Both the position numbers and the translations under genes were made by a program. The notes under the pieces were generated by a model. That model was given only the letters and a program-made list of their open reading frames with translations, was not told where the DNA came from and searched no databases. This document shows, in pieces, positions 41,521-52,362 of a DNA stretch of 64,000 bases (its first letter is position 1; the number at the start of each line of letters is the position of its first letter). The stretch lies in the NCBI RefSeq assembly GCF_001984055.1, contig NZ_LYVO01000004.1, positions 62,001 through 126,000 of the forward strand. Reading direction: 5' to 3'. The DNA is from Variovorax sp. KK3. Its GTDB lineage: Bacteria; Pseudomonadota; Gammaproteobacteria; Burkholderiales; Burkholderiaceae_C.

Positions 41521-43215
41521 ATGACTCACGACGAAATCCTCGCCCAGTACGGCCCCCGCGAAGCCATGGAATACGACGTGGTCGTGGTCGGTGCGGGCCC
41601 CGGCGGCCTGGCCACCGCCATCCACCTCAAACAGCTGGCCGCCTCGCACGGCAAGGACATCTCGGTGGTGGTGCTCGAGAAGGGCTCGGAGCCCGGCGCG
41701 CACATCCTGTCGGGCGCGATCATGGACCCGCGCGCGCTCTACGAGCTGCTGCCCGACTGGGAAGAGCAAGGCGCCCCGCTCAACCAGCCGGTGACGCAAG
41801 ACACCTTCCTGATGCTCAGCGAAACCGGCGCCTACCGCACGCCCAATTTCATGCTGCCCGGCAACTTCCACAACGAGGGCAACTACATCGTCAGCCTCGG
41901 CAACGTGGTCAAGTGGCTGGCCCAGCAGGCCGAGGCCCTGGGCGTCGAGATCTTTGCCGGCTTCCCCGCGGCCGAGGTGCTCTATACCGACGACGGCAAG
42001 GTGCGCGGCGTCGCCACCGGCAACATGGGCATCGGCAAGGACGGCGAGCCCACCGACAGCTTCCAGCTCGGCATGGAGCTGCATGCCAAGTACACGATCT
42101 TCGCCGAGGGCGCGCGCGGCCACCTGGGGCGGCAGCTCATCGCCAAGTACAAGCTCGACGGCGGCAAGGACCCGCAGAGCTACGGCATCGGCATCAAGGA
42201 GCTGTGGGAAATCGACCCCGCCCGCCACGAGCCCGGCCTGGCCGTGCACACCGCCGGCTGGCCGCTGCCGGCAGACACCTACGGCGGTTCCTTCCTCTAC
42301 CACGCCGAGAATAACCAGGTCATCGTCGGCTTCGTGGTCGGGCTGGACTACCAGAACCCGCACATGAGCCCCTTCGAGGAGTTCCAGCGCTTCAAGACGC
42401 ACCCCAACATCCGCTGGTACTTCGAGGGACAGGACAAGGGCCTGAAGCCGGCCAAGCGCATCTCGTACGGCGCCCGCGCCATCACGGCCGGCGGCCTGCT
42501 GTCGCTGCCCAAGACCGTGTTCCCCGGCGGCGCGCTGGTCGGCTGCGAGGCCGGCTACCTGAACGCGAGCCGCATCAAGGGCAGCCATGCCGCCATCAAG
42601 ACCGGCATGCTCGCCGCCGAAGCCGCCTACGACGCCGTGATGGCCGGCCGCCAGCACGACGAGTTGACGGCCTACCCGGCGGCCTTCGAAAAGAGCTGGC
42701 TGCACAAGGAACTCAACAAGGCCCGCAACTTCAAGCAGTGGTTCAAGAAGGGCCTGACGGTCGGCACCGTGATGACCGGCATCGAGCAGCTGGTGCTGCG
42801 CGGCCGCATCCCATGGACCATCCACCGCGACCAGCCCGACAACGAGCGCCTGAAGAAGGCCGCGGCCGCCAAGAAGATCGCCTACCCCAAGCCCGACGGC
42901 AAGCTCACCTTCGACCGTTTGTCCTCGGTGTTCATCAGCAACACCAACCACGAAGAGAACCAGCCCGCGCACCTGACGCTGAAGAATGCCGCGGTGCCCA
43001 CGCAAATCAACCTGCCCGAGTACGCCGGCCCCGAAAGCCGCTACTGCCCGGCCGGCGTCTACGAATTCGTCGACGGCGAGGGCGGCAAGCCGCGCCTGCA
43101 GATCAACGCGCAGAACTGCGTGCACTGCAAGACCTGCGACATCAAAGATCCGACGCAGAACATCGTGTGGGTAACGCCCGAAGGGGGCGGTGGGCCGAAC
43201 TACGTGGGGATGTAG
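41521..43215 (+). CDS. Electron transfer flavoprotein-ubiquinone oxidoreductase
   Basis: The 564-residue monotopic membrane protein passes electrons from ETF to ubiquinone, serving acyl-CoA dehydrogenases and related enzymes. The FAD motif is VVVVGAGPGGLATAIHL at the N-terminus. The [4Fe-4S] ligands are Cys508 (SRYCPAG) and the C-terminal CVHCKTC motif at 533-539, followed by the diagnostic IKDPTQNIVWVTPEGGGGP. Length is normal. It is monocistronic with a strong terminator right after it. The etfBA genes are not in the window. Confidence 0.95.
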   Translation: MTHDEILAQYGPREAMEYDVVVVGAGPGGLATAIHLKQLAASHGKDISVVVLEKGSEPGAHILSGAIMDPRALYELLPDWEEQGAPLNQPVTQDTFLMLSETGAYRTPNFMLPGNFHNEGNYIVSLGNVVKWLAQQAEALGVEIFAGFPAAEVLYTDDGKVRGVATGNMGIGKDGEPTDSFQLGMELHAKYTIFAEGARGHLGRQLIAKYKLDGGKDPQSYGIGIKELWEIDPARHEPGLAVHTAGWPLPADTYGGSFLYHAENNQVIVGFVVGLDYQNPHMSPFEEFQRFKTHPNIRWYFEGQDKGLKPAKRISYGARAITAGGLLSLPKTVFPGGALVGCEAGYLNASRIKGSHAAIKTGMLAAEAAYDAVMAGRQHDELTAYPAAFEKSWLHKELNKARNFKQWFKKGLTVGTVMTGIEQLVLRGRIPWTIHRDQPDNERLKKAAAAKKIAYPKPDGKLTFDRLSSVFISNTNHEENQPAHLTLKNAAVPTQINLPEYAGPESRYCPAGVYEFVDGEGGKPRLQINAQNCVHCKTCDIKDPTQNIVWVTPEGGGGPNYVGM

Positions 43216-43239
43216 GCCCCTGTTCAAGACACGAAATAA

Positions 43240-43263
43240 AGGCGCCGGTCGGCGCCTTTTTTT
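43240..43263. terminator. Bidirectional intrinsic terminator between ETF-QO and oxoprolinase genes
   Basis: A perfect GGCGCC stem (43241-43246 with 43251-43256, loop GGTC) is extended by an A-T pair and followed by seven T residues on the plus strand. On the minus strand the same hairpin is followed by TTTATTT. The two genes converge here and the T run overlaps the oxoprolinase stop codon. Confidence 0.9.
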
Positions 43264-46200
43264 ATGCCCGTCCCGACCCCCACCCCCCACCCCCAGGCGT
43301 CTCGATCACGAACACGTCGCCGCGACCCATCTGCACTTGCCCGATGTGGCCGAGTTCCTGCACCGTACCGTCGGCGCGCTCCACCCGGTTGATGCCCACA
43401 GCACCCGCCTCGCCGCCCGCGCCGCCGAAGGCGCCGTGCAGGCGGCCGTTGCTGAGGATCGACGCAGTCATCGGCGCCAGGAAGCGGATGCGGCGCACGC
43501 CACCATCACCGCCGCGCCAGCGCCCTGCCCCGCCCGAGCTGGCGCGGATTCCGTAGCTTTCGAGCCGCACCGGGTAGCGGAACTCCAGCACCTCCGGGTC
43601 GGTGAGGCGTGAGTTGGTCATGTGGGTCTGCACGACGCTCGTGCCATCGAAGGCGGGGCCGGCGCCCGAGCCGCCGGCGATGGTCTCGTAGTACTGGTGA
43701 TCGCCGTCGCCGAAAGTGAAGTTGTTCATCGTGCACTGGCTCGCCGCCAGCACGCCCAGCGCGCCGTAGAGCGCATTGGTGACGCAGCTCGAGGTCTCGA
43801 CGTTGCCCGCCACCACGGCAGCCGGCGCCACGGGGTTGAGCATGCAGCCCTCGGGCACGATCACGCGGATCGGCTTCAGGCAGCCGGCGTTGAGCGGGAT
43901 GTCGTCGTCCACCAGGGTGCGGAACACGTAGAGCACCGCGGCCATGGTGATGGCCTTGGGCGCGTTGAAGTTGTTGGGCAGTTGCGCGCTGGTGCCGGTG
44001 AAGTCGACCGTGGCACTGCGCGCGGCCGCATCTACCTGCACGCGCACCCGGATCTGCGCGCCGTTGTCCAGCGGCAGCGTGTATTTGCCGTCCTTCAGCG
44101 CCGTGATGGCGCGGCGCACCGACTCCTCGGCGTTGTCCTGCACGTGGCCCATGTAGGCGGCCACGGTGTCGCGGCCGAACTGCGCCACCATGGCCTGCAG
44201 CTCCTGCACCCCCTTCTCGTTGGCAGCGACCTGCGCGCGCAGGTCGGCCAGGTTCTGATCGCCGTTGCGCGACGGATGCGGGCCGCTGGCCAGCATCGCA
44301 CGCAGTTCGGATTCGCGCAGCCGGCCCTGCTCGACCAGCTTGAAGTTGTCGAACAACACGCCTTCTTCGTCGATGGTCTTCGAAAAAGGCGGCACCGAGC
44401 CGGGCGTGATGCCACCCACGTCCGCGTGGTGACCGCGCGAGGCGACGTAGAACGAGGGCTTCGCATCGCTGGGCTGAAGGTACACCGGCGTGACGACCGT
44501 GATGTCCGGCAGGTGCGTGCCGCCGTGGTACGGGTCGTTGAGCATGTAGACGTCGCCCGGCTTCATGCCCGGGTTGGCGTCGATCACGGTGCGGATCGAT
44601 TCGCTCATCGAACCCAGGTGTACCGGCATGTGCGGCGCATTCGCGATCAGGCTGCCCTGCACGTCGAACAGCGCGCAGGAAAAGTCCAGCCGCTCCTTGA
44701 TGTTCACCGAGTAGGCGGTGTTCTGCAGCCGCAGGCCCATCTGCTCGGCGATGTTCATGAAGAGGTTGTTGAAGACCTCCAGCATCACCGGATCGGCGCT
44801 GGTGCCCACGGCCTGGGCCGTGACGCGGGGACGCACACGCTGCAGCACCAGGCCCGTCGGACGCACGCGCGCCTGCCAGCCGGGTTCGATCACGGTGGTG
44901 GCGTTGCGGCCGGCCACGATGGCCGGGCCGTCGATGGCGGCGCCGGGGCGCAGCGCGTCTTCGAGGAACAGCGCGGCATCGCGCCAGCCGGCCGCCTGCT
45001 CGTCGGCTTCGCAGTAGACACGCACGGCGGCATCGGGCGACGGCACGTGATGCGCCGAATCGCCTGTCGCGGCACCGACGACGGGACGCTCGCCGGACGC
45101 CGTGGCCTCCACCGTCACGGCTTCGACGACCAGCGCACGATCGGGCATCAGGAAGGCGAAGCGGCGGCGGTACGCCGTTTCGAATTCGTCGCGCAGCGCC
45201 GCGATGGCTTCGTCCTGGCCTTGGGTCATGGGCAAGACGCAAGGCAGCGCGGTGTCGGTGCCTTCGTAGCGAAGCTGCACGCGCTGCACGGTGGCGATGC
45301 CGTCGCTGGGCGCTCCCTGCGCGTGAAGCTCGGTCACGGCTTCGTCCGCCAGCGCGCGGGCGGTGCTGCGCGCAGCGACGAGGCCCTCGGCATCGAGCCT
45401 GCGCTCGATCGCCCTTTCACGCATGGCCAGCTGATCCGCCAACCCCATGCCGAAGGCCGACAACACGCCTGCGAAAGGATGCAGGTACACGGTCTGCATG
45501 CCCAGCGCGTCGGCCACCAGGCAGGCGTGCTGCCCGCCCGCGCCGCCGAAGCACTGCAGCGTGTACTGCGTGACGTCGTAGCCGCGCGCCACCGAGATGC
45601 GCTTCACCGCGTTCGCCATGCTGGCGACGGCGATGCGCAACGCACCGCCGGCGACCTCTTCCGCGCTCACGCTGCGGCCGGTCGCCTGGCCCATGCGCCG
45701 TGCCATGTCCTCGAAGCCGCGGCGCGCGGCTTGCAGGTCCAGCGGCTGGTCGGCCGCGGGGCCGAACACCTTCGGAAAGTGATCCGGCTGGATCTTGCCC
45801 AGCAGCACATTGGCATCCGTGGTCGTCAGCGGCCCGCCGCGGCGGTAGCTGGCCGGCCCCGGGTTGGCGCCAGCCGACTCCGGCCCGACTCGCAGCCGCG
45901 CACCGTCGAAGGCGATCACCGAGCCGCCGCCGGCGGCCACCGTGTGGATGCTCATCATCGGCGCGCGCATGCGCACGCCGGCCACGTGTGTCTCGAAGGA
46001 GCGTTCGAACTCGCCGGCGTAGTGCGACACGTCGGTCGAGGTACCTCCCATGTCGAAGCCGATGACCTTCGGATGGCCGGCTTCCACCGCCGTGCGCACC
46101 ATGCCGACGATGCCACCGGCCGGGCCGGAGAGGATCGCGTCCTTGCCCTGGAAGCGCTGCGCCTGCGTGAGGCCGCCCGAACTCTGCATGAAGAACAAGG

Positions 46201-46924
46201 GAACGCCGGGCATCTGCTGCGAGACCTGGTCCACGTAGCGGCGCAGGATGGGGCTCAGGTAGGCATCGACCACCGTCGTGTCGCCGCGCGGCACCAGCTT
46301 CATCAGCGGGCTCGTCTTGTGCGACACCGACACCTGCGTGAAGCCGACTTCGCGCGCCAGGCGCTCGGCGGCGAGTTCGTGCGCCGGATGCCGCCAGCCG
46401 TGCATGAAGACGATGGCGCAGGCACGCAGGCCGGCATCGAAGGCTTGCTGCAAGCCGTCGCGCAGCGCCGATGCTTCGAGCGGACGGACCAGGCTGCCGT
46501 CGGCATCCACACGCTCGTCGGCTTCGATCACGCGCTCGTACAGCAATTCGGGCAGCACGATGCGGCGATCGAAGAGCCGCGGCCGGGCCTGCGTGGCAAT
46601 GCGCAGCGCATCGCGGAAGCCGCCCGTGGTGATCAGCACCGTGCGCTCGCCCTTGCGCTCCAGCAGCGCGTTGGTGGCGACCGTGGTGCCCATCTTCACG
46701 CACTCGACGCGCTCGGCCGTGATCAGCTCGCCGGCGCCCAGGCCCAGCAGGCGCCGGATGCCTTCGACCGCAGCGTCGCGGTATTGCTCGGGGTTCTCGG
46801 ACAGCAGCTTGAGGGTGTGCAGGCCGCCTTCGGGGTCGCGGCCGACCAGGTCCGTGAACGTGCCGCCGCGATCGATCCAGAACTGCCAGCGTGAGAGAGG
46901 GTTCGAAACGGTATGGGGATTCAT
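43262..46924 (-). CDS. 5-oxoprolinase-like HyuA-HyuB fusion (hydantoinase family)
   Basis: The protein has 1220 residues from ATG 46924 ([20 protein letters not shown]); an ATG at 46951 adds nine. The HyuA half (to about residue 690) has the opening [49 protein letters not shown] and [18 protein letters not shown]. The HyuB half (about 735-1215) has [49 protein letters not shown] and the Gly-rich end. This single-chain layout is that of ATP-dependent 5-oxoprolinase (OplAH), which opens 5-oxoproline to glutamate; N-methylhydantoinases and acetone carboxylases are related. A DUF1445 gene in the same cluster supports an oxoproline role. Confidence 0.88.
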   Translation of the reverse strand: MNPHTVSNPLSRWQFWIDRGGTFTDLVGRDPEGGLHTLKLLSENPEQYRDAAVEGIRRLLGLGAGELITAERVECVKMGTTVATNALLERKGERTVLITTGGFRDALRIATQARPRLFDRRIVLPELLYERVIEADERVDADGSLVRPLEASALRDGLQQAFDAGLRACAIVFMHGWRHPAHELAAERLAREVGFTQVSVSHKTSPLMKLVPRGDTTVVDAYLSPILRRYVDQVSQQMPGVPLFFMQSSGGLTQAQRFQGKDAILSGPAGGIVGMVRTAVEAGHPKVIGFDMGGTSTDVSHYAGEFERSFETHVAGVRMRAPMMSIHTVAAGGGSVIAFDGARLRVGPESAGANPGPASYRRGGPLTTTDANVLLGKIQPDHFPKVFGPAADQPLDLQAARRGFEDMARRMGQATGRSVSAEEVAGGALRIAVASMANAVKRISVARGYDVTQYTLQCFGGAGGQHACLVADALGMQTVYLHPFAGVLSAFGMGLADQLAMRERAIERRLDAEGLVAARSTARALADEAVTELHAQGAPSDGIATVQRVQLRYEGTDTALPCVLPMTQGQDEAIAALRDEFETAYRRRFAFLMPDRALVVEAVTVEATASGERPVVGAATGDSAHHVPSPDAAVRVYCEADEQAAGWRDAALFLEDALRPGAAIDGPAIVAGRNATTVIEPGWQARVRPTGLVLQRVRPRVTAQAVGTSADPVMLEVFNNLFMNIAEQMGLRLQNTAYSVNIKERLDFSCALFDVQGSLIANAPHMPVHLGSMSESIRTVIDANPGMKPGDVYMLNDPYHGGTHLPDITVVTPVYLQPSDAKPSFYVASRGHHADVGGITPGSVPPFSKTIDEEGVLFDNFKLVEQGRLRESELRAMLASGPHPSRNGDQNLADLRAQVAANEKGVQELQAMVAQFGRDTVAAYMGHVQDNAEESVRRAITALKDGKYTLPLDNGAQIRVRVQVDAAARSATVDFTGTSAQLPNNFNAPKAITMAAVLYVFRTLVDDDIPLNAGCLKPIRVIVPEGCMLNPVAPAAVVAGNVETSSCVTNALYGALGVLAASQCTMNNFTFGDGDHQYYETIAGGSGAGPAFDGTSVVQTHMTNSRLTDPEVLEFRYPVRLESYGIRASSGGAGRWRGGDGGVRRIRFLAPMTASILSNGRLHGAFGGAGGEAGAVGINRVERADGTVQELGHIGQVQMGRGDVFVIETPGGGGWGSGRA

Positions 46925-47032
46925 GGGAAAGTCCGAGAAGTTTTCGGGCATGGTCGGGGGACACCGCGGAACCGGCTTTGCCGGGCCGCTGGTGTCGCGG
47001 ACCACACGAAGTGGGGGAGCCTGGGGGAGCAA

Positions 47033-48322
47033 CTAGTTCTGGTGGAGATCGCGGCCGCGCGTCTCGGGCAAGCAGAGCGCAACCACGACCACGATGGCGT
47101 ACGCCACCGCCGCACACACGCCGATCGCGGAGCCCAGCGACATGTTGAATCGATCGCTCAACACGCCCACCAGCGCCGGAAAGGTGGCGCCGATGCCGCG
47201 CCCGAAGTTGTAGCAAAACCCCTGCCCCGAGCCGCGCAGCTCGTTGGGGAACAGCTCGGCCAGGAAGGCGCCCGCACCGCTGAAGATGCCCGACATGAAG
47301 AAGCCCAGCGGGAAGCCCAGCACCAGCATCATCGCGTCGGTGATCGGCAGCAGCGTGTAGGCATAAACCAGCGTGCCGGCCCCGATCGCGAAGACGATGA
47401 AGGCGAGCCGGCGGCCGAGCCGGTCCGACAGGTAGGCGCCGCAGAGGTAGCCCAGGAAGGCGCCGACAATGAACATGAACTGGTAGCCGCCCGAGCCCAG
47501 CACGGTGAGATGCCGCTCGTTCTTCAGGAAGGTCGGCAGCCACACGCCGATGGCGTAGTAGCCGCCCTGCATGCCGGTGAAGAGCAGGCTGGCCAGCACC
47601 GTGGTGCCCAGGATGCCCGGCTTGAAGATGGCGAGGAAGTTGCCGCTGCGCTCGCCGCGCGCCACCGCTGCGCGGGTCTGCACGTAGATTTCCGGATCAC
47701 GGATCGAACGGCGGATGAAGACGATGAGCACCGCCGGCAGCAGGCCCAGCAGGAACATCACGCGCCACGACACCTCCGGCGGCAGGAAGGAGAACAGCGC
47801 CATCGACACCAGCACCGCCGCGCCCCATCCGATGGCCCAGCTGCTTTGCACCAGGCCCACCGCCTTGCCCCGGTAGGCAGGGCGGATCATTTCGGCGATG
47901 AGCACCGAACCCACCGCCCATTCGCCGCCGAAGCCCAGGCCCTGCAACGTGCGCGCGACCAGCAATTGCCCCGGCGTCTGCGCCAGGCCGCAGGCGAAGG
48001 TGAAGATCGCGAACACCAGGATGGTGAGCTGCAGGATGCGCACGCGGCCGTAGCGGTCGGCCAGGATGCCCGCGAGCCAGCCGCCCAGCGCCGAGGCCAC
48101 CAGCGTGGCGGTGCCGATGAAGCCGACCTCGGTCTTGCTCATGCCCCAAAGCGCCAGCAGGATCGGCGTGACCAGCGGCAGCGTGTAGTAGTCGAAGGCA
48201 TCGACCGCGTAACCGCTGAAGGACGCGGCCAGCGTGCGCTTCTCGTTGCGGTTCAGCGTGCCGAGCCAGTTGCGGCCGGACGTGGCCTCGCCTCCCGAAT
48301 GCACGGGATCCAGTGTGCTCAT
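47033..48322 (-). CDS. MFS transporter (metabolite:H+ symporter type)
   Basis: The 429-residue protein has 12 membrane helices. AAGGAGAC precedes the ATG at 48322. MFS signatures are GWLAGILADRYGRVRIL after helix 2, RTLQGLGFGGEWAVGSVLIAEM around helix 4 and YLSDRLGRRLAFI in the second half. The subfamily resembles the sugar-phosphate/aromatic-acid/lactate-type symporters. It lies between the DUF1445 and oxoprolinase-like genes and probably imports their substrate, a glutamate-derived or cyclic amide compound. Confidence 0.88.
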   Translation of the reverse strand: MSTLDPVHSGGEATSGRNWLGTLNRNEKRTLAASFSGYAVDAFDYYTLPLVTPILLALWGMSKTEVGFIGTATLVASALGGWLAGILADRYGRVRILQLTILVFAIFTFACGLAQTPGQLLVARTLQGLGFGGEWAVGSVLIAEMIRPAYRGKAVGLVQSSWAIGWGAAVLVSMALFSFLPPEVSWRVMFLLGLLPAVLIVFIRRSIRDPEIYVQTRAAVARGERSGNFLAIFKPGILGTTVLASLLFTGMQGGYYAIGVWLPTFLKNERHLTVLGSGGYQFMFIVGAFLGYLCGAYLSDRLGRRLAFIVFAIGAGTLVYAYTLLPITDAMMLVLGFPLGFFMSGIFSGAGAFLAELFPNELRGSGQGFCYNFGRGIGATFPALVGVLSDRFNMSLGSAIGVCAAVAYAIVVVVALCLPETRGRDLHQN

Positions 48323-48362
48323 GTCTTGTCTCCTTGGTTCGTCTGTCTGGAATCGAAGCGGC

Positions 48363-49178
48363 CTAGAAGCAGGCCAGGTGGTGGTGCAGCAGGTCGGTGA
48401 CGAGCATCGAGCCTGGTGCATGGGTGATCGCGAAAGGCAGCCGCGCCTGCGCCAGCGCGGCCTGGGGCGTGACGCCGCAAGCCCAGAACACGGGCAGCTC
48501 GTCGGGCATGACTTCCACCGCATCGCCGTAGTCCGGCTCACCGATCGCGCGGATGCCGATCAGCGCCGGGTCGCCCAGGTGCACGGGCGCGCCGTGCACG
48601 GCCGGAAAGCGTGAGCAGATCTGCACTGCGCGGATGGCATCGGCAGCGCGCAGCGGCCGCATCGACACCACCATGGGTCCGCTGAAGGGGCCGGCAGGCA
48701 CGGTCTGGATGCCGGTGCGGTACATGGCCACGTTGCGGCCTTGCGTGACGTGGCGCAGCGAGATGCCCTCGGCCAGCAAGCCGTGTTCGAAGGTGAAGGA
48801 GCAGCCGATGACGAAGCTCACCAGGTCGTCGCGCCAGAGCGCGCGCACGTCGGTGGGCTCGTCGACCAGTTCGCCGTCGCGCCAGACGCGATAGCGCGGC
48901 AGGTCGCTGCGCAGGTCGATGTCGTCGCCCAGCGCCGGCAGCGACGGGTTGCCGGGCTCCGATACACCCAGCAGCGGGCAAGGCTTGGGGTTGGCCTGGC
49001 AATAGCGCAGGAAGTCCGCCGCATGAACTTGCGGAAGGATGACGAGGTTGGCCTGCACCTGCGCTGCCGCGAGGCCGCTGGTGTGCGAGTCGAGCTGCCC
49101 GCTGCGGGCGGCGAGGCGCACCGCGTGGGCGCTGCTGCTCGCGCCGGGGGTTTGAAAGGGTTGTTGAAGGCTGGACAT
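48363..49178 (-). CDS. DUF1445 family protein (D-glutamate cyclase-like / putative hydro-lyase)
   Basis: The 271-residue protein matches DUF1445: [88 protein letters not shown] and [13 protein letters not shown]. Mammalian D-glutamate cyclase, which turns D-glutamate into 5-oxo-D-proline, contains this domain, and bacterial members are usually named putative hydro-lyases. Position 40 bp upstream of an MFS gene and two genes before a 5-oxoprolinase-like enzyme links it to 5-oxoproline/glutamate chemistry. Confidence 0.87.
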   Translation of the reverse strand: MSSLQQPFQTPGASSSAHAVRLAARSGQLDSHTSGLAAAQVQANLVILPQVHAADFLRYCQANPKPCPLLGVSEPGNPSLPALGDDIDLRSDLPRYRVWRDGELVDEPTDVRALWRDDLVSFVIGCSFTFEHGLLAEGISLRHVTQGRNVAMYRTGIQTVPAGPFSGPMVVSMRPLRAADAIRAVQICSRFPAVHGAPVHLGDPALIGIRAIGEPDYGDAVEVMPDELPVFWACGVTPQAALAQARLPFAITHAPGSMLVTDLLHHHLACF

Positions 49179-49248
49179 GGGCGTTGACGTGTCGATGAAG
49201 CGGATTGTGGGAATCCGCCCGTTCGAGCGCCAACGCAAAGTTTCTTGC

Positions 49249-50154
49249 TCAGCTCATCGATTTTTTCGATGAACTGGAACCGTGCGACGCATGCACCACG
49301 GCGGAGCCCAGTGCCGCCTCGGGCAGCGGCGACGACGGATCGTCCCGGTAGCTCGCGTAGATGGGCAGCGGCTCCATCGTCTGGTCGCAGGGCAGCACCC
49401 GCAGCGGCAGGCGGCGCGCCAGCGGCTCGACCACCGCACGCGGCAGCGTCGCCACGCCGAACCCGGCCTCCACGAGCTGCGCCATCGCCGAGATCGACGA
49501 TATGGCGTGCACGCGCGGCGCCGGGCTGCCCGCCTCGCGGAACAGCTCCAGCAGCGCCACGTGCGGCTGCGAGCCGCGCTGAAAGGTCAGCAGGTCCAGC
49601 GCCAGCAGGTCGGCGAGCTTGTAGCGCCGGCGCAAGTGCAGTTCGCGGTGCCCGACGAAGCACATCGGCATCGGAGGCACGGCCCGCGTGCGCACGCCGT
49701 CGCCGGTGGCCGGCAGCGCGGCGAACACTAGGTCTTGCTTGCCGCGCTGCAGCTGATCGACCAGCACGGGCGTGGTTTCCACCGTCAGCTCCAGCTCGAA
49801 GTCCGGATGCGTGGCCTGCATGTGCTTGAGCCATCCGGTCAGCCAGCTGTGCACCACCGATTCGATGGCACCCACGCGCAGCACCGTTTCGCGCACGGTG
49901 CCGGAACCCATCTCGGCCTTGATGTTCATCTGCATCTCGAGCAGCCGCTGGGCGAAGGCGTGGAAGCGCTGGCCGGCCACGGTCAGCCGGAACTGCTTGT
50001 CGCGACGGTCCAGCAGCAGCACGCCGAGCTCGCGTTCGAGGGCGGCGATGCGGCTGGACAAGGCCGATTGCGTCAGGTGCAGTTTTTCGGCTGCGCGCGT
50101 GACGCTCTTGAGGGCGACCGCCCAGTGGAAGGCTTCGACGAATCGCAGGTTCAT
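49249..50154 (-). CDS. LysR-type transcriptional regulator
   Basis: The 301-residue protein starts at [20 protein letters not shown] (ATG 50154), the standard position for the LysR winged helix, with [20 protein letters not shown] following. An ATG at 50202 would add 16 unusual residues. The effector domain extends to about 290 and the tail is Ser/Lys-rich (SSSSKKSMS). It lies 70 bp upstream of the DUF1445 gene in the same direction and is divergent from the denD-like gene (59 bp apart), so it could control either cluster. Confidence 0.88.
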   Translation of the reverse strand: MNLRFVEAFHWAVALKSVTRAAEKLHLTQSALSSRIAALERELGVLLLDRRDKQFRLTVAGQRFHAFAQRLLEMQMNIKAEMGSGTVRETVLRVGAIESVVHSWLTGWLKHMQATHPDFELELTVETTPVLVDQLQRGKQDLVFAALPATGDGVRTRAVPPMPMCFVGHRELHLRRRYKLADLLALDLLTFQRGSQPHVALLELFREAGSPAPRVHAISSISAMAQLVEAGFGVATLPRAVVEPLARRLPLRVLPCDQTMEPLPIYASYRDDPSSPLPEAALGSAVVHASHGSSSSKKSMS

Positions 50155-50213
50155 GGCCAGAGGGTAAGGGAGAGCGAGCAAGGCAGATAGACTCCGGCGC
50201 ACAAGGAGACATC

Positions 50214-51230
50214 ATGCAAATCGTCATCACCGGCGGCGCCGGCTTCCTGGGCGCCCGACTCGCCCGCACGCTCCTGGCCAGTGGAAGTCTGTCCCTGGCA
50301 GGCGCCCCGGCGCAACCCATCGAACGCATCACGCTGGTCGACCGGGTCGCCCCACCCGACGACCTGGCCGGCGACACGCGCATCGCCGCCGCCGTGGGCG
50401 ACCTCAACGACCAACTGGCCGCGCCCGATGCCAGCTACTGGGCCACCGCCGCCGCCGTGTTCCATCTGGCGGCCGCCGTCAGCGGCGAATGCGAGGCCGA
50501 CTTCGACCTGGGCATGCGCAGCAACTTCGCCGCCACCCACGCCCTGCTCGAACGCCTGCGCGGCCTCGGCACGCGGCCGGTGCTGGTGTTCTCCAGTTCG
50601 CTGGCGGTGTTCGGCCACTCGCCCGAGCAGCCGGTGCCCGCGGTGATCGGCGACGAGACGCTGCCCACGCCGCAGTCCAGCTACGGCATCCAGAAGTTCA
50701 TCGGCGAGCAACTGGTGGCCGACTACACGCGCAAGGGCTTCGTGCGCGGCCGCAGCGTGCGCCTGATGACGGTGAGCGTGCGTCCGGGCCGGCCCAACGG
50801 CGCGGCGTCGAGCTTCTTCAGCGGCATGATCCGCGAGCCGCTGGCCGGTGTTCGCGCCGCTTGCCCGGTGCCCGACGACACCCTCGTCGCCCTCGCCTCG
50901 CCCGCGCGCACCATCGAGGGGCTGGTCCGCGCCGCCGAAGTCGACGACACCCGATGGGGCCCGCGCACCGCGCTCAACCTGCCATCGATCAGCCTCACCG
51001 TGGGCGAGATGGCCGCGGCCCTCGAACGCGTGGCCGGCCCGACCGCCACCGCCCTGCTCGACCGCACGCCCGACCCGGCCATCCAGCGCATCGTCAAGAC
51101 CTGGCCCGGCCGCTTCGAGGCGCCCCGCGCCGCCGCCCTGGGCCTGAAGACCGACGCCAGCTTCGAGCAGGTGATTCGCGACTACGTCCGTGAAAATCCC
51201 GACGCTGTGAAGCTGCCCGTCAATGCATAG
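50214..51230 (+). CDS. denD: D-erythronate dehydrogenase-like NAD-dependent epimerase family protein
   Basis: The 338-residue extended SDR has ITGGAGFLGARLART, AVFHLAAAVSGECEADFDLG, VFSSSLAVFG, and the catalytic SSYGIQKFIGEQLV. This pattern (FSSSLAVFG with TPQSSYG, and SVRPGRPNGAASSFFSG) is that of DenD, which oxidises D-erythronate at C2 in four-carbon sugar-acid catabolism. A TRAP transporter follows directly, a known context for such enzymes. The kinase, decarboxylase and isomerase of the pathway are not in the window. Substrate is therefore probable, not proven. Confidence 0.8.
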   Translation: MQIVITGGAGFLGARLARTLLASGSLSLAGAPAQPIERITLVDRVAPPDDLAGDTRIAAAVGDLNDQLAAPDASYWATAAAVFHLAAAVSGECEADFDLGMRSNFAATHALLERLRGLGTRPVLVFSSSLAVFGHSPEQPVPAVIGDETLPTPQSSYGIQKFIGEQLVADYTRKGFVRGRSVRLMTVSVRPGRPNGAASSFFSGMIREPLAGVRAACPVPDDTLVALASPARTIEGLVRAAEVDDTRWGPRTALNLPSISLTVGEMAAALERVAGPTATALLDRTPDPAIQRIVKTWPGRFEAPRAAALGLKTDASFEQVIRDYVRENPDAVKLPVNA

Positions 51231-51267
51231 TCATACGTTTGGAAAAACGTCCACAGGAGACCCTCTC

Positions 51268-52242
51268 ATGAAGTTGCACCGACTGGCCGCCGGCCTGTCC
51301 CTCGGCCTCGGTCTGGCCTGCGCCGCCCACGCGCAGACCACCACCCTCAAGATCGGCTACGCCACCACCAAGGAGTCTCACTACGGCGTGGGCTCCACGG
51401 TGTTCTGCGACGAAATCGAGAAGGGCACCCAGGGGCGCTACAAGTGCCAGCACTTCCCCAACTCCGCCCTGGGCGGCGAGCGCGAGCAGATCGAGGCGGT
51501 GCAGTTGGGCACGCAGGACCTGGTCAACACGTCGACCGGGCCGGTCGGCAACTTCGTGCCCGAGGTCAAGATCGTCGACATCCCGTTCCTCTTTCGCGAC
51601 TACGACCACGCGCGCAAGGTGATGGACGGCCCGATCGGCCAGGACATCCTCTCCAAGTTCCCGAGCAAGGGCATCATCGCCCTGGCCTGGACGGAGAACG
51701 GCTTCCGCCACATGACCAACAGCAAGCGCGACATCGTGAAGCCGGCCGATGCCGCCGGCCTGAAGATGCGCACCATGGAGAACAAGGTGCACATGGACGG
51801 CTACCGCACCTTCGGCATCCTGCCCACGCCCATGGCCTTTCCCGAGCTGTTCGGCGCGCTGCAGCAGGGCACGGTCGACGGGCAGGAGAACCCGATCCCC
51901 GTCATCCTGTCGTCGAAGTTCGCGCAGGTGCAAAAGCACCTGTCGCTGACCGGGCACGTCTACTCGCCGGCGCTGCTGCTCATGTCGCCGCGCGTGTGGA
52001 ACAAGCTGTCGGACGCCGACAAGAAGGTCTTCGTCGACGCGGCGCGCAAGGGCGGCGAAGCCCAGCGCAAGAAGGTCAACGAGGACGAGAACAACGGCAT
52101 CGCCCAGCTCGAGAAAGACGGCATGAAGGTCACCCGCACCGTCGACGGCGCCGCCTTCCGCGAAGCGCTGAAGCCGGCCTACGCGAGCTACGCGAAGGAA
52201 TTCGGGGCCGACAACATCAAGAAGATCACCGACGTCAAGTAA
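51268..52242 (+). CDS. TRAP transporter substrate-binding protein (DctP type)
   Basis: The 324-residue periplasmic protein starts at ATG 51268 behind CAGGAGAC. Its signal peptide is MKLHRLAAGLSLGLGLACAAHAQ. DctP motifs are LKIGYATTKESHYGVGS, FPNSALGGEREQIEAVQLGT, KMRTMENKVHMDGYRTFGI and PTPMAFPELFGALQQGTVDG. These proteins bind organic acids through a conserved Arg. The denD-like gene 37 bp upstream suggests a sugar acid ligand such as erythronate or threonate. Confidence 0.92.
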   Translation: MKLHRLAAGLSLGLGLACAAHAQTTTLKIGYATTKESHYGVGSTVFCDEIEKGTQGRYKCQHFPNSALGGEREQIEAVQLGTQDLVNTSTGPVGNFVPEVKIVDIPFLFRDYDHARKVMDGPIGQDILSKFPSKGIIALAWTENGFRHMTNSKRDIVKPADAAGLKMRTMENKVHMDGYRTFGILPTPMAFPELFGALQQGTVDGQENPIPVILSSKFAQVQKHLSLTGHVYSPALLLMSPRVWNKLSDADKKVFVDAARKGGEAQRKKVNEDENNGIAQLEKDGMKVTRTVDGAAFREALKPAYASYAKEFGADNIKKITDVK

Positions 52243-52269
52243 GCGCAAGGCGGCCGACCCGGCCCCTCC

Positions 52270-52308
52270 CGCCCGGTGGACCCAGCGCGGCACCGGGCGT
52301 TCTTGTTT
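52270..52308 (+). terminator. Intrinsic terminator or attenuator between TRAP dctP and dctQ genes
   Basis: CGCCCGGTG (52270-52278) pairs perfectly with CACCGGGCG (52291-52299) across a 12-nt loop, and TTCTTGTTT follows. It lies inside the operon between the binding protein and membrane subunits, so partial termination would give more binding protein than membrane components. Confidence 0.75.
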
Positions 52309-52362
52309 CGCAAAACTGCAAAACCCATAACAACAGACTGCAACTGACAACCGGCCAACGTC

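Noticed and set aside
43622..46894. A 1090-codon open frame antisense to the oxoprolinase-like gene
   Set aside because: Same reason: it is a composition-driven shadow of a certain gene, with no recognisable protein features.
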